From: a virus
Strand: one strand, 5' to 3'
Virus record (IMG/VR): IMGVR_UViG_3300010413_000155
Span: 1-31,440 of that record
Length of the DNA: 31,440 nt
A model generated the notes under the pieces. That model made no database searches, had not been told where the DNA came from, and saw nothing but the letters and a program-made list of their open reading frames with translations. Shown piece by piece: positions 6,253-16,467 of this stretch. Position 1 is the first letter of the stretch. Every line of letters begins with the position of its first letter. The translations under genes and the position numbers were made by a program.

Positions 6253-7077
6253 TTATTCCTCCTTTTCCCATTTTGGTTTTTGCATACGGTTTATATAATC
6301 AAATGATACCCTCATCCTATCCTTTAATGTTAATGGATTAGCTATGGGTATATTGGTTACGTAATCATCAAGATTCACTTCGGGATGTGCTGCATATTTC
6401 CCTGTTGCTAGTTCCATGTGCAAACATTGAACGTGGGTATCACATATTATCTCAACCCCGCAAGACTTGACGAGATTGTAAAACCAGTAATCTTGTCCTA
6501 TCTGTTTAATATCAGGTTCGTTCCAGCAACCTTCAGGAACTATACAACATAATGGCATTTCTGGATATTTTGATTTAACCTTCCTTAACACCTCACATGG
6601 AATTAAAGAGCAACCCATACCACATCCAACAATATTTCGTCTTAATCCAGTGTTAGGGGTAGGGTCAATGGGATACCACCTGTTTGCCTCGTCTTTCTGG
6701 CTAATCATAATACCACCAAACTTAATGTAGTAAACCCCCACTATAATAGCTTCTGGATGTTGTTTGCTCGTTTCTAGTAGCCTCATTCCTCCGTACCAAG
6801 GCAAAACTACATCTTCTTCAATACATAGGGCATACTTCGCATTATCATTCAATGCTTGCTCAAATAAGTAATTATAAGCTGTATCAACAGGGTTCCCGTC
6901 TATAGCATGGAATGACACACCTAATGCCGTTAAATCTATCATACGATTCATGTGAGATGTTAATTGCTGTGCAGGTAATTCATTAAAGGTACGTCTTGGT
7001 TGTAATATAGCTACCAAAGGGATGGTATTCTCTGATAGTTCCTTTGCTATTTTATATATTTCTTGTGATATATCCAT
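6253..7077 (-). CDS. Putative GT-A-fold glycosyltransferase
   Basis: A 274-residue protein. After an N-terminal strand (IPLVAILQPRR) comes a GT-A-like layout with the acidic motif CIEEDVVLPWYGG at about 84-96, in the position of the DxD metal site, and a GCGMGCSLIP loop followed by a helix, a pattern seen in phage glycosyltransferase-like proteins with an aspartate/glutamate pair. A later segment has QDYWFYNLVKSCGVEIICDTHVQCLHM, where the HxxCxH could be a further metal or sugar contact. The substrate is unknown. It follows the repeat-protein gene by 9 nt with an AGAAGGA site, and is co-oriented with the fibre genes. Confidence 0.7.
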   Translation of the reverse strand: MDISQEIYKIAKELSENTIPLVAILQPRRTFNELPAQQLTSHMNRMIDLTALGVSFHAIDGNPVDTAYNYLFEQALNDNAKYALCIEEDVVLPWYGGMRLLETSKQHPEAIIVGVYYIKFGGIMISQKDEANRWYPIDPTPNTGLRRNIVGCGMGCSLIPCEVLRKVKSKYPEMPLCCIVPEGCWNEPDIKQIGQDYWFYNLVKSCGVEIICDTHVQCLHMELATGKYAAHPEVNLDDYVTNIPIANPLTLKDRMRVSFDYINRMQKPKWEKEE

Positions 7078-7086
7078 TTTATCCTT

Positions 7087-7728
7087 CTAAAGTTTATTAA
7101 GATATGCTGATTTGCATACTGCATCACTAAATAAATTAGGCAGCAGAGTAACCTTATTCCCTACTGTTGCAGAACGTGGCGCAAAGCGGATGTCCCCATT
7201 AGGAGCAAGCACCCCACCAGAATAGGCAGTTGCAGCTGTATACACCAGCGAGTAGGTTGAGACTGTGCCTCCTGATGATATCTTCTGCCCTACTGTTGCA
7301 ACAAATGGCACAAAGTGGATGTCCCCATTAGGAGCAAGCACCCCACCAATATAGGCAGCTGCAGCTGTATACACCAGCGAGTAGGTTGAGACTGTGCCTC
7401 CTGATGATATCTTCTGCCCTACTATTGCAGAAAATGGCACAAAGTGGATGTCCCCATTAGGAGCAAGCACCCCACCAATATAGGCAGTTGCAACTGTATA
7501 CACCAGCGAGTAGGTTGAGACTGTGCCTCCTGATGATATCTTCTGCCCTACTGTTGCAGAAAGTGGCACAAAGTGGATGTCCCCATTAGGAGCAAGCACC
7601 CCACCAATATAGGCATCTGCAGCTGTATACACCAGCGAGTAGGTTGCTTTACCATAATCTATCATATCTATATCAAACTGAGGGAACAAACCATAAGCCT
7701 TTGGTACGCCATTTATAAAAACCCCCAT
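7087..7728 (-). CDS. Tail/fibre-associated protein built of four 43-aa propeller-blade-like repeats
   Basis: A 213-residue protein. After about 27 residues come four copies of a 43-residue unit with the pattern YSLVYT, AYIGGVLAPNGDIHFVP, VGQKISSGG. The GGVLAPNGDIHFVP core resembles blade motifs in bacterial beta-propeller or NHL/Kelch-like repeats (LAPNGKIYxIP). Four blades are too few for most propellers, so it may oligomerise. The C-terminal 30 residues (NKVTLLPNLFSDAVCKSAYLNKL) differ. It sits between the collagen-like fibre and a glycosyltransferase and is probably an accessory fibre or receptor-contact protein. Confidence 0.6.
   Translation of the reverse strand: MGVFINGVPKAYGLFPQFDIDMIDYGKATYSLVYTAADAYIGGVLAPNGDIHFVPLSATVGQKISSGGTVSTYSLVYTVATAYIGGVLAPNGDIHFVPFSAIVGQKISSGGTVSTYSLVYTAAAAYIGGVLAPNGDIHFVPFVATVGQKISSGGTVSTYSLVYTAATAYSGGVLAPNGDIRFAPRSATVGNKVTLLPNLFSDAVCKSAYLNKL
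7121..7648 (-). repeat. 129-bp tandem repeat array inside the repeat-protein gene
   Basis: The marker GAGTAGGTTG (read on +) recurs at 7250, 7379, 7508 and 7637, a period of exactly 129 bp (43 codons). Units differ at only a few bases, so the array expanded recently. The period is a multiple of three, so copy-number changes stay in frame. Confidence 0.9.
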
Positions 7729-7739
7729 AATAATCCTCC

Positions 7740-9716
<1,977 letters not shown>

Positions 9717-11162
9717 TTAATCCCCTCCAAGTATTAATGCCCACTTCAAAGCCTCTACTGTAATATCTTCAGGTAAACCAATTATACTGTCAGCAGGGAT
9801 TCCACCAAGCCCCATACCCAAGTTGTTTATATAATCTTCCATATCATTTACTGGTGACAGCCCACCTAACCTAATAGTTAAGCTATAAATTCTCCCTGGT
9901 TTGTAGTGGAAGTGCAAACCACCAGTAAGCCCAACTGCTGTTGTATTACCCCTGCCATCAACCAGAGATGTCTCAGTCCATACCTCCTGGCAGACATCCA
10001 TGATAGGCAGAAAGGCACTACCAGTAGACACATTAGATATTGCCCTCTCTACCCTAGCTTGCGCTATCTCGGCAGCCAAGGCATCGCTACTGACAAAATT
10101 ATATGTATCTACCCATGTCAGTTTCCCCATGTCTGGTGTCCATGCAGGAGAAGTAGAGGTATAAGAGCCAGAGTATGTGCCATCAGCACTCTCGACATCG
10201 CATTTCAATATACTCGGTAGCTCTTCTTGGTACGAACTATTCATCATCGAAAGATAACTCGCATTGGTGGGAGTGTTATACTGGTAAGACTTTGTGTTGT
10301 CATCAATTACCAGGTGCATCTTATCCAGCCTGCAAACAAGGTTATTCCTGTAGAGAGCAAGGATGCTGATAACCATGTAAGCGCCATTGGTTCCTGCATA
10401 GAATGTCATCTGTGGGCTGGTAGTGCTGATGTATTCTGCCGATGTATCCTCGATGTCCGTGCCAAGAGACAGCCCTGCAAGGCAGAGGACATAGTTAATC
10501 ATTGCCCTCCCAGTCATAGATTCTATTGTAGTATCATCGCTATGAGAACCTACGCCATCGTTCAGGCCCGTCTGGTTAAAGAACAAGTCTACTGGTGTTT
10601 TATAGTTTGATAGTATATTCCATAAGCCTTTGAAGTTGAGGATATAAGCATCCTCTGGCTCTACTGGCTGCGATGTCCACGCTTGACCTATCACCTTCAT
10701 GTACTGGTAATTATCAAAAATATAGTCAGTACCTTGATATGTGTAACCGCGCTTGATTCTCATAAACATATTGCGTGCATCATAGGAATCATAGGTACTG
10801 CCAGCATTATGGGCTTGGAGTGTGCCACTGGCGCTGAACGGGTCCTCGTTCCACTCAAGGTCAAGGATATTTGTCATAGTCCCGTACTGGTACTCGATGG
10901 TATAAAACTCTCCACTATCAAATATATCGTGGGCTACAGTAAGTTGTGTCTCACTATCTACTGACATAACCCATGTCTCGGTATCATCAGTACGATTGAT
11001 GACTGTCCATCCAACCTGCACCCCCCACGAAGAGAAGGCTGCTGTGCTATCTGTTAAAGTTCCACTCACTGTACTATCTGCTCTCCCCGAAAAGCGATAC
11101 CACAACTCCACTGGAATATGAGGTTGTATTTGATGAAATGGTGGCATTGGACAAGTTGACAT
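9717..11162 (-). CDS. Putative tail/baseplate structural protein
   Basis: A 481-residue protein with no family I can name. The first 29 residues carry the IPVELWYRFSGRAD segment also found at the C-terminus of the preceding protein. The body is beta-rich with many Tyr/Thr/Ser (YTIEYQYGTMTNILDLEW, YTYQGTDYIFDNYQYMKV) and a helical patch around ALAAEIAQARVERAISN. It ends with a Gly-rich loop and VEALKWALILGGD. Position between the propeller-like protein and the collagen fibre suggests a hub or fibre-base role. The start has AGAGGGG 8-9 nt upstream. Confidence 0.6.
   Translation of the reverse strand: MSTCPMPPFHQIQPHIPVELWYRFSGRADSTVSGTLTDSTAAFSSWGVQVGWTVINRTDDTETWVMSVDSETQLTVAHDIFDSGEFYTIEYQYGTMTNILDLEWNEDPFSASGTLQAHNAGSTYDSYDARNMFMRIKRGYTYQGTDYIFDNYQYMKVIGQAWTSQPVEPEDAYILNFKGLWNILSNYKTPVDLFFNQTGLNDGVGSHSDDTTIESMTGRAMINYVLCLAGLSLGTDIEDTSAEYISTTSPQMTFYAGTNGAYMVISILALYRNNLVCRLDKMHLVIDDNTKSYQYNTPTNASYLSMMNSSYQEELPSILKCDVESADGTYSGSYTSTSPAWTPDMGKLTWVDTYNFVSSDALAAEIAQARVERAISNVSTGSAFLPIMDVCQEVWTETSLVDGRGNTTAVGLTGGLHFHYKPGRIYSLTIRLGGLSPVNDMEDYINNLGMGLGGIPADSIIGLPEDITVEALKWALILGGD
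11077..11102 (-). repeat. 26-bp direct repeat, copy at the start of the 481-aa gene
   Basis: Identical to 11180-11205. It encodes the WYRFSGRAD segment near the N-terminus of the 481-aa tail protein. The offset is 103 bp. Confidence 0.85.
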
Positions 11163-11175
11163 TCATATCCCCTCT

Positions 11176-12417
11176 TTATTCTGCTCTCCCCGAAAAGCGA
11201 TACCAAAGTTCTACAGGGATGTAAGGCCAGATGCTCCTGAACGCTGGCATGGGGCAGGAAGAGGTTTCTTCTTCTGAAGCAGGAATAGGTGTAAATGCAC
11301 AACGCTTACCTGTCTCAGAAAGAGGATCATTGGCGTAGTCAAATCTTTCATATAATGCAGATGGGGATAAATCTGCATTATATTTCCATATTGCGTGATT
11401 AGCTCCTGCATCACCATGGTACCCAACAGCCTCATCACCATAAAAAGCAACCCCATGACAATCTGGCGTGCTACCAACCTCCCCTAACGTATCAGTCGTT
11501 GTTCCAAAACCAACACCAGATGTAAAGGTAAACGTTGCTAGATATGTATAGTGAGACACATAAGCCATGCAACCTAATACTGTGCTTTCACCACTTACTG
11601 AAAATGCAACAGCCCAACCATTATATGAAGTATTTACCCCAACAGCAGAATACTTAGAACCAAAGCCAGAACCAGAAGTAAATGGATACCCTGATTGAGC
11701 GGAAGAAGTGTTATCTGCAAGAATAATGTCTGTGTGCTGTGGTGAAAAAGATAAATCATACACGCTACGCCCCCAAGTAGGACTATAAGGATTGCCACCT
11801 GTATATTGATAAGGCGTAGTATACTTAGAACCAAAGCCAGAACCAGAAGTAAAAGGCCATGCTAGTAAATCATCTACATGCTGGTCTACACCTTGGCCTA
11901 TTACCCAATACCCACCAGTTGCAATATCATTATTACCACAGAACCCCACAGTATATGCCTCGCTGGATTGTGCTTCACCATATGGAGATAAAGGACTCGG
12001 TAATCCTTCAGGGTCAGTATATTTAACACCAAATCCTGTACCAGACGTAAAAGTATATACCTGAATCCAGGGGGAATAGTCACCAGAAACAGCGACATTA
12101 AATGAATTGCCGAAGTTATTTTCATTGCAAGCTACATCCCAATATTCCCATGTATTACCTGTTGCTGGGAGTGTAGCTGGATTACTGTATTTCGCCCCAA
12201 ATCCAGTGTCAACATCAAATGGATATGAACTTATATTTGGTGTAGTATCATGTGCTACAAATATAGTTGAATGATCTTCATCAAATGCAACACCACCACC
12301 AGCACCAGTAGGTAACGTAGATGGGTTACTATACTTTGCACCATATCCTGTTCCTAATACAAATGGAGTTGCCTGAACATATGGGGAACTGGTATTTGCT
12401 ATTGCAAAAGCTGGCAT
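11176..12417 (-). CDS. Beta-propeller-like repeat protein (receptor-binding candidate)
   Basis: A 413-residue protein with at least six repeats marked by F-x-x-G-x-GFG-x-KY (at about residues 19, 67, 123, 190, 245 and 300), each followed by a strand with VAF or LSFSP. Spacing of 48-67 residues fits propeller blades. Two repeats share over 30 bp of identical DNA near 11650 and 11822, so the array is young. The last 26 residues match the N-terminal region of the next protein. No signal peptide. A role as host-recognition tail protein is inferred from repeats and position. The stop of the upstream gene directly abuts the ATG. Confidence 0.65.
   Translation of the reverse strand: MPAFAIANTSSPYVQATPFVLGTGYGAKYSNPSTLPTGAGGGVAFDEDHSTIFVAHDTTPNISSYPFDVDTGFGAKYSNPATLPATGNTWEYWDVACNENNFGNSFNVAVSGDYSPWIQVYTFTSGTGFGVKYTDPEGLPSPLSPYGEAQSSEAYTVGFCGNNDIATGGYWVIGQGVDQHVDDLLAWPFTSGSGFGSKYTTPYQYTGGNPYSPTWGRSVYDLSFSPQHTDIILADNTSSAQSGYPFTSGSGFGSKYSAVGVNTSYNGWAVAFSVSGESTVLGCMAYVSHYTYLATFTFTSGVGFGTTTDTLGEVGSTPDCHGVAFYGDEAVGYHGDAGANHAIWKYNADLSPSALYERFDYANDPLSETGKRCAFTPIPASEEETSSCPMPAFRSIWPYIPVELWYRFSGRAE
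11180..11205 (-). repeat. 26-bp direct repeat, copy at the end of the propeller-like gene
   Basis: Identical to 11077-11102. It encodes the WYRFSGRAE segment that ends the 413-aa protein. Confidence 0.85.
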
Positions 12418-12798
12418 CTATCCCCTCGCTTGTGCAGCCCTGTCGTTTATTCTCTTTACAGCAGCATCAATCCTTTCCTGAGAAGGCAACTGCTTGCCAA
12501 GTTCCTCAAGTATCAGGTCATGCTCGACTATACGGGAGTTGGTCTGGTTAAGTATATTTGCCCAGTGCTTCTTAACCATGACCTCATGTGAATCGGTATC
12601 CTCCATCTGTATGTCGCCATGCTTGAATCTGAGGCGCTGTTGCTTCAGGTCAACTTGAGGATGCAGCTTCGTCAGCATCTTCTCATACCTATCCTTGTTC
12701 ATGTCATGCTGAAACTTATCCCGTTCATAAGCCATGTACTGCGTTACGATAATCTCATCCTGTTCTTCCTGAGTCATAAACTTGTATTCGTATGCCAT
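12418..12798 (-). CDS. Helical hypothetical protein of the tail module
   Basis: A 126-residue, highly charged helical protein (MAYEYKFMTQEEQDEIIVTQ... to the end DRAAQARG) with no cysteines and no membrane segment. It lies before the fibre genes, where chaperones or small structural proteins are common. A tail-fibre assembly helper is possible but not shown. A strong TAGGAGG site precedes the start. Confidence 0.6.
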   Translation of the reverse strand: MAYEYKFMTQEEQDEIIVTQYMAYERDKFQHDMNKDRYEKMLTKLHPQVDLKQQRLRFKHGDIQMEDTDSHEVMVKKHWANILNQTNSRIVEHDLILEELGKQLPSQERIDAAVKRINDRAAQARG

Positions 12799-12806
12799 GA
12801 TTCCTC

Positions 12807-13169
12807 CTATAGTTCTACCAAGACGTATTCCACTAATACGGCAGCAGTGTTGGCCTTGGCATAGATGGTTGCCGAGTTATGCCTCCACACAGCAATATCC
12901 CCTGCCAGCAGTTTAATGTCGTATACTCCAGTAGTGCTACCTACCTCTACATAGTTTGATGTATCAAGGTTCTTAATCATTATGTAGCCAGGTGTGCCAA
13001 GGCTTGTACCCTGAGTCAATTCAACTTCAGATGTAGCCACCGATTGCTGGCACTTCATGGCCACATCTCCAGCCACATCTATGGTCGCATGGTAAGAAGT
13101 AGGCGGTACTCTGACATTGTTTGACAGCGTACCACCGATACTGATTGACAGTTTCAGTTCATCAGACAT
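12807..13169 (-). CDS. Small beta-rich structural protein
   Basis: A 120-residue protein rich in alternating polar/hydrophobic strands (LKLSISIGG, ATIDVAGDV, GYIMIKNLDTSNYVEVGS, VLVEYVLVEL). The IMIKNLDTSNYVEVG segment followed by VYDIKLLAGDIAVWR resembles small beta-sandwich virion proteins found in the neck and fibre regions of podoviruses. Function unassigned. The start has ATAGGAGGGG upstream. Confidence 0.6.
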   Translation of the reverse strand: MSDELKLSISIGGTLSNNVRVPPTSYHATIDVAGDVAMKCQQSVATSEVELTQGTSLGTPGYIMIKNLDTSNYVEVGSTTGVYDIKLLAGDIAVWRHNSATIYAKANTAAVLVEYVLVEL

Positions 13170-13178
13170 AATCCCCTC

Positions 13179-13361
13179 CTATGTGATTGTTATAGTGATT
13201 GTGTCAGTCGTGTCTATCGGAGTGAGTGACGTTACTTTGGAATCATTCTCAAACCTCTTCTGTATCATCGCTGCTATATTATGAGCAATGATACCTGCAT
13301 TGGCCTCCGACATCGAATCCCCATCCGTAATTGTAATTGTGATAGTATTGTGCGTTGCCAT
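13179..13361 (-). CDS. 60-aa protein with TITITIT at both ends
   Basis: Begins MATHNTITITITDG and ends DTITITIT, with a helix in between (EANAGIIAHNIAAMIQKRFE). The two terminal strands could pair as a small beta sheet. The codons at the two ends differ, so this is not a simple DNA repeat. No family recognised. An AAGGAGGGAG site precedes the ATG. It is probably a small connector or structural protein by position. Confidence 0.55.
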   Translation of the reverse strand: MATHNTITITITDGDSMSEANAGIIAHNIAAMIQKRFENDSKVTSLTPIDTTDTITITIT

Positions 13362-13371
13362 CTCTCCCTCC

Positions 13372-14406
13372 TTAATCTACAGGCCAAATCCTAGTTGTCC
13401 TGTCTATTGAATATTTATTTATCTCGGCCATCGCTTCAGCCTTCAGTCTCCGGCCAAGCAGTTCGTATTTGTCGTACATGTTGGCCGATTGCATCAGTTG
13501 TTTGAAACTCTCACCAAAAGCCCTCGCCTGTCCGAGTAAAACATTGGCTACCTGCAAATCGGCTGAGACTTGATTCTGATAGGCGTTGGGGACTACACCC
13601 TCGGAGAAGTATCCCCTCGCTTGCTGAAGGTACATATTCGCTGCGCTGGCATATTCATTGGCACTGCGTAGATGCTCCATCTCAGGTTGGCCAACATTCA
13701 CGCTATTGTAAAAAGCCTCAGCATTGCCAGTTGATTCAATGATGTTTTCTATCATCGTAGCCATATTGCCAATAGCCGTTAATGCGTTGGTCTTGTTAGC
13801 ACCTATCAATGCAAGTCCTGATGCCAAGTCATTGCTTGCCCTGTCTATATACCCCTCAAGTTCTATTATCGCATCAAGCGCACCATCCAGTTTGGTTGTG
13901 TTGGCATTGAAGTCGTTAGTCCCCTTGATGTACTTATCCTCTGCTGCAATTCCGGCAGCCAGCCTGATAACCAGATCATCGAAACGGGTGGGCAAATCGG
14001 TTTCCGACCACACCTTGTAAACCCTCAACCTGGCCTCACCATCAGTTGACGGAGTGCTGGATAACTTCATGGTCAGGTATGTGGCATCGCCATTCTTATA
14101 GATACTGTAATTGCGGAAACTAAAGTCCTCTTCATCCTCGTTCCATGTATCTATGGGATACTCCACGCCATACATAGAGTGCAGGCTTTCCTCGGAATAT
14201 CCGAACACAAGAGTTCCCTCCGCTATACTGGACAGGTCAATCAGCCTGCTTCCGGCAGCCACACCGAACAACTCCGGAGAATCATTCGGCCTTTTCCTTG
14301 AGAATGTCCTCAATGCCTCATTGATAGCCGAAGTTACCTCCGTAGTAGAGAAGATAACATTTGAGCTATCCTGTAATATTGCCGCTACTTCCGTTGCGAA
14401 TGTCAT
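13372..14406 (-). CDS. Putative head-tail adaptor with long helical C-terminus
   Basis: A 344-residue protein. The N-terminal 170 residues resemble podovirus adaptor proteins: an early helix with EVTSAINEALRTFSRKRP, then beta-rich sections and LPTRFDDLVIRLAAGIAAEDKY, where the base contact with the portal ring is made in this class. The rest (about 171-344) is almost entirely helical (LEGYIDRASNDLASGLALIGANKTN...). This is longer than simple gp6-like adaptors. The family is inferred from pattern and gene order, downstream of the capsid genes. A GTAAGGAGTAGGCC site precedes the ATG. Confidence 0.6.
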   Translation of the reverse strand: MTFATEVAAILQDSSNVIFSTTEVTSAINEALRTFSRKRPNDSPELFGVAAGSRLIDLSSIAEGTLVFGYSEESLHSMYGVEYPIDTWNEDEEDFSFRNYSIYKNGDATYLTMKLSSTPSTDGEARLRVYKVWSETDLPTRFDDLVIRLAAGIAAEDKYIKGTNDFNANTTKLDGALDAIIELEGYIDRASNDLASGLALIGANKTNALTAIGNMATMIENIIESTGNAEAFYNSVNVGQPEMEHLRSANEYASAANMYLQQARGYFSEGVVPNAYQNQVSADLQVANVLLGQARAFGESFKQLMQSANMYDKYELLGRRLKAEAMAEINKYSIDRTTRIWPVD

Positions 14407-14416
14407 GGCCTACTCC

Positions 14417-15067
14417 TTACTTGTGTCTGCGCATGTGCAGTTTCATCCCCTGTTTCGTTCCAAACTCCCTGCCACACTTCTTACATATAAATGAAGGGGC
14501 TACATCTGCTGGCTGAACTGGCGCTGCCACCTGCTGCCCTACCATCAAGGACTTCCTGAAATCCCTCTCTTCCTGCTTCTCCGCCTCGATGCGTTCCTGC
14601 TCTATTGTTTCCCACTCTACAGGATGTCTTTTTTTCATGTGCTGAGTGACATTGAACTTGTTGCGGAGATTGGCTTTCCTGCATACTGGCAATCCCAACT
14701 CATTATAATACTCACGCATTGGAGAATCAGCATGAAGCAGGCATTTCGTTGTCCCCATCTTCGGGGCAAATGGCGGTTGCTTCGTGGTAAACCTCCGTGT
14801 GCCATCAGGGTTTTTAATCTTGAGAAGCATAACAAGATTGTTCCTGTTGGCAACGCTTCTCTCCCCTGTCTTTGTCTCGTATATGTATACCCACCCTGCG
14901 CTAATCATAGTAGACATCAGCATAGGTGCTGGCTGGTTCTCGTCCCCACGATGGATTACCCTGCTCTCATCCCCACCTGGCTCCGGCGCTTCCGTAGCCT
15001 GCTGTAGCATCTCTTCTATTAATACATCGTTCTCTTCAGTTAATGTCTCTGTCTGTGTGTCCCCCAT
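14417..15067 (-). CDS. C2H2 zinc-finger protein of the head module
   Basis: A 216-residue protein. The C-terminus is a textbook C2H2 finger: Cys195, Cys198, Phe202, Met208 in the core leucine position, His211 and His215 (C-x2-C-x12-H-x3-H). A second possible site lies upstream (CLLH near 109, then a Cys near 126 followed by QHMKKRH). The N-terminal 45 residues are acidic and probably disordered. Residues 55-100 are beta-rich (AGWVYIYETKTGERSVANRNN). Eukaryote-style fingers are uncommon in phage head operons. DNA binding, or a structural zinc in the virion, are both possible. Confidence 0.7.
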   Translation of the reverse strand: MGDTQTETLTEENDVLIEEMLQQATEAPEPGGDESRVIHRGDENQPAPMLMSTMISAGWVYIYETKTGERSVANRNNLVMLLKIKNPDGTRRFTTKQPPFAPKMGTTKCLLHADSPMREYYNELGLPVCRKANLRNKFNVTQHMKKRHPVEWETIEQERIEAEKQEERDFRKSLMVGQQVAAPVQPADVAPSFICKKCGREFGTKQGMKLHMRRHK

Positions 15068-15101
15068 AATAACCTCCTTAGTTATTAGTGCCCGTTTACA
15101 C

Positions 15102-15443
15102 TTAATTTAATTTGAAATGTTCCTTGACATCGAACCATTGCTTGTTCCATCTCATGTCGTCTGCCTGTTCACGGAGAAATCCTGCTGTTTCCTCTTGATA
15201 CACTGTCTTTCCTTCTATTACACCCCCTATTATTCTGAATTGAGAAGCCTTGAAATCCTCCGCAGGCCCTAAGTCCCTGATATGCTCATGCAGATGTCCG
15301 TTCCTGTATAGCCGGATAATCTGTAGTCTGCGCCATCTAGTGCCCTTCGGCTTAACAGGCATCACACGGTTGGTTTCAACCAGCTCCATGCACTTCTCGT
15401 CATCATGCACATAATCAGTACCTATTACTACTTCAGGTTCCAT
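15102..15443 (-). CDS. Hypothetical protein in the head module
   Basis: I chose the ATG at 15443 (MEPEVVIGTDYV) because AAAAGGAGGGCTG lies just before it. An upstream ATG at 15485 would add 14 residues with no good site. The 113-residue product is basic in the middle (RWRRLQIIRLYRNGH) and has an IIGGVIEGKTVYQEETAGFLREQ segment. No family recognised. It lies between the head-fibre-like gene and the zinc-finger gene. Confidence 0.6.
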   Translation of the reverse strand: MEPEVVIGTDYVHDDEKCMELVETNRVMPVKPKGTRWRRLQIIRLYRNGHLHEHIRDLGPAEDFKASQFRIIGGVIEGKTVYQEETAGFLREQADDMRWNKQWFDVKEHFKLN

Positions 15444-15498
15444 CAGCCCTCCTTTTTTAATGGGGGGATTAGAGGCTCCCCCCAAGCCTTTTGCGCCT

Positions 15499-15744
15499 TT
15501 ATGTCGCTACCAAGCTAAATGCTTGCATTGCGTCAATCAATGCGTTTGGAGCAGCCTTCTGGTCGGTGGCGCTGGTATCGGTAGAGTCAGTAATAGCAGC
15601 CACCTGCGTAGCAGGTGTGCCACCAAGAAAACTTATAGCAGCAGAACCACTTGAGTTCTTGGCACTCATTACCTCAACCCCACCTGCCCAAAACACCATG
15701 TCGCCAGTAGACTTCTCCTTCAACCATCCGTTCTTTAATCCCAT
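15499..15744 (-). CDS. Small head-fibre-like protein
   Basis: An 81-residue protein. The C-terminal half (TPATQVAAITDSTDTSATDQKA, then ALIDAMQAFSLVAT) matches the pattern of the trimeric base domain of small phage head fibres (ATxVAxIxDxT...Ixxxxx...LxAxGL). The N-terminus is WLKEKSTGDMVFWAGGVEVMSAKN. Such proteins decorate the capsid surface in trimers. The location just downstream of the capsid genes fits. An ATAAGGAGG site precedes the ATG. Confidence 0.55.
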   Translation of the reverse strand: MGLKNGWLKEKSTGDMVFWAGGVEVMSAKNSSGSAAISFLGGTPATQVAAITDSTDTSATDQKAAPNALIDAMQAFSLVAT

Positions 15745-15754
15745 ACATACCTCC

Positions 15755-16456
15755 TTATGCTAACATCGTGGATTCAACTTCAGCCCACACAAAGGTCGGC
15801 CTCCATTTGGAATCCGTTGTGCCTGTAGCGGTGTAGAAGTTCAGGGAAGTACCCTTATGCAGCACTATCGGGATGTTTGGATACAGTGGTATGGTTACTG
15901 CTGTCTGGTTGTTGTTCACACCTTCGATGTAAGTACCAGTACCTACCGCCTCCACCGATATGATGTTATCCGGCAGAGCAGTAGCCTGCCACAACACCAC
16001 ATTCTGAGCGCTGGTCACAGCACCAGAGGTAACGGTGTAGAGGAACTTAGCCTCACTTTCCCTTCCAGCCCCACCTAGAGCAGATAAGGCCACACCTGCC
16101 GTACCCGAGTTAGAAACAGGAGTATCAGTACCATTACTTACATAAGTAAGGTATCCATCAGGAGCAGCACCACCCTCTGTGGTAAGCTGTAACCGTACAT
16201 ACAGTGGGATAACAAGTAGCCCTGAAGTTGGGGCATGTAATACCCAAGTAGCTTTGGTATCATCAAGTGATGCCTCACCGTCAACATCGGTGGCCTCAAT
16301 CCCCATGCCTCCGATGTAGACCCTTCCGGCCAAGGCAAGCCTGTAAACCCAGGGAAGCGTTATGACTTCACCAAACTTGGAGGTACTTGCTTCTACATTG
16401 ACACCATCAGCACCAGCTACGCCCATAGACGCACGGACTTTAAACTCATTAGACAT
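15755..16456 (-). CDS. Beta-rich virion protein
   Basis: A 233-residue protein with many short strands and Thr/Ser/Gly turns (FGEVITLPWVYRLALAGRVYIGGMGIEATD, YVRLQLTTEGGAAPDGYLTYVSNGTDT, then IPLYPNIPIVLHKGTSLNFYTATG). The run IPIVLHKGTSLNFYTATG near the C-terminus looks like a jelly-roll edge. No family name can be given. The gene lies between the LamG-like and head-fibre-like genes, so a capsid-decoration or head-surface role is likely. An AAGGAGGTATGGA site precedes the ATG. Confidence 0.6.
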   Translation of the reverse strand: MSNEFKVRASMGVAGADGVNVEASTSKFGEVITLPWVYRLALAGRVYIGGMGIEATDVDGEASLDDTKATWVLHAPTSGLLVIPLYVRLQLTTEGGAAPDGYLTYVSNGTDTPVSNSGTAGVALSALGGAGRESEAKFLYTVTSGAVTSAQNVVLWQATALPDNIISVEAVGTGTYIEGVNNNQTAVTIPLYPNIPIVLHKGTSLNFYTATGTTDSKWRPTFVWAEVESTMLA

Positions 16457-16467
16457 TCCATACCTCC

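Noticed and set aside
7121-7648. CRISPR array
   Set aside because: Tandem 129-bp units have no spacer/repeat alternation and are in-frame coding sequence.
15102-15485. Start at 15485 for the 113-aa gene
   Set aside because: The ATG at 15443 has a strong AAAAGGAGGG site; the extension is low-complexity and lacks one.
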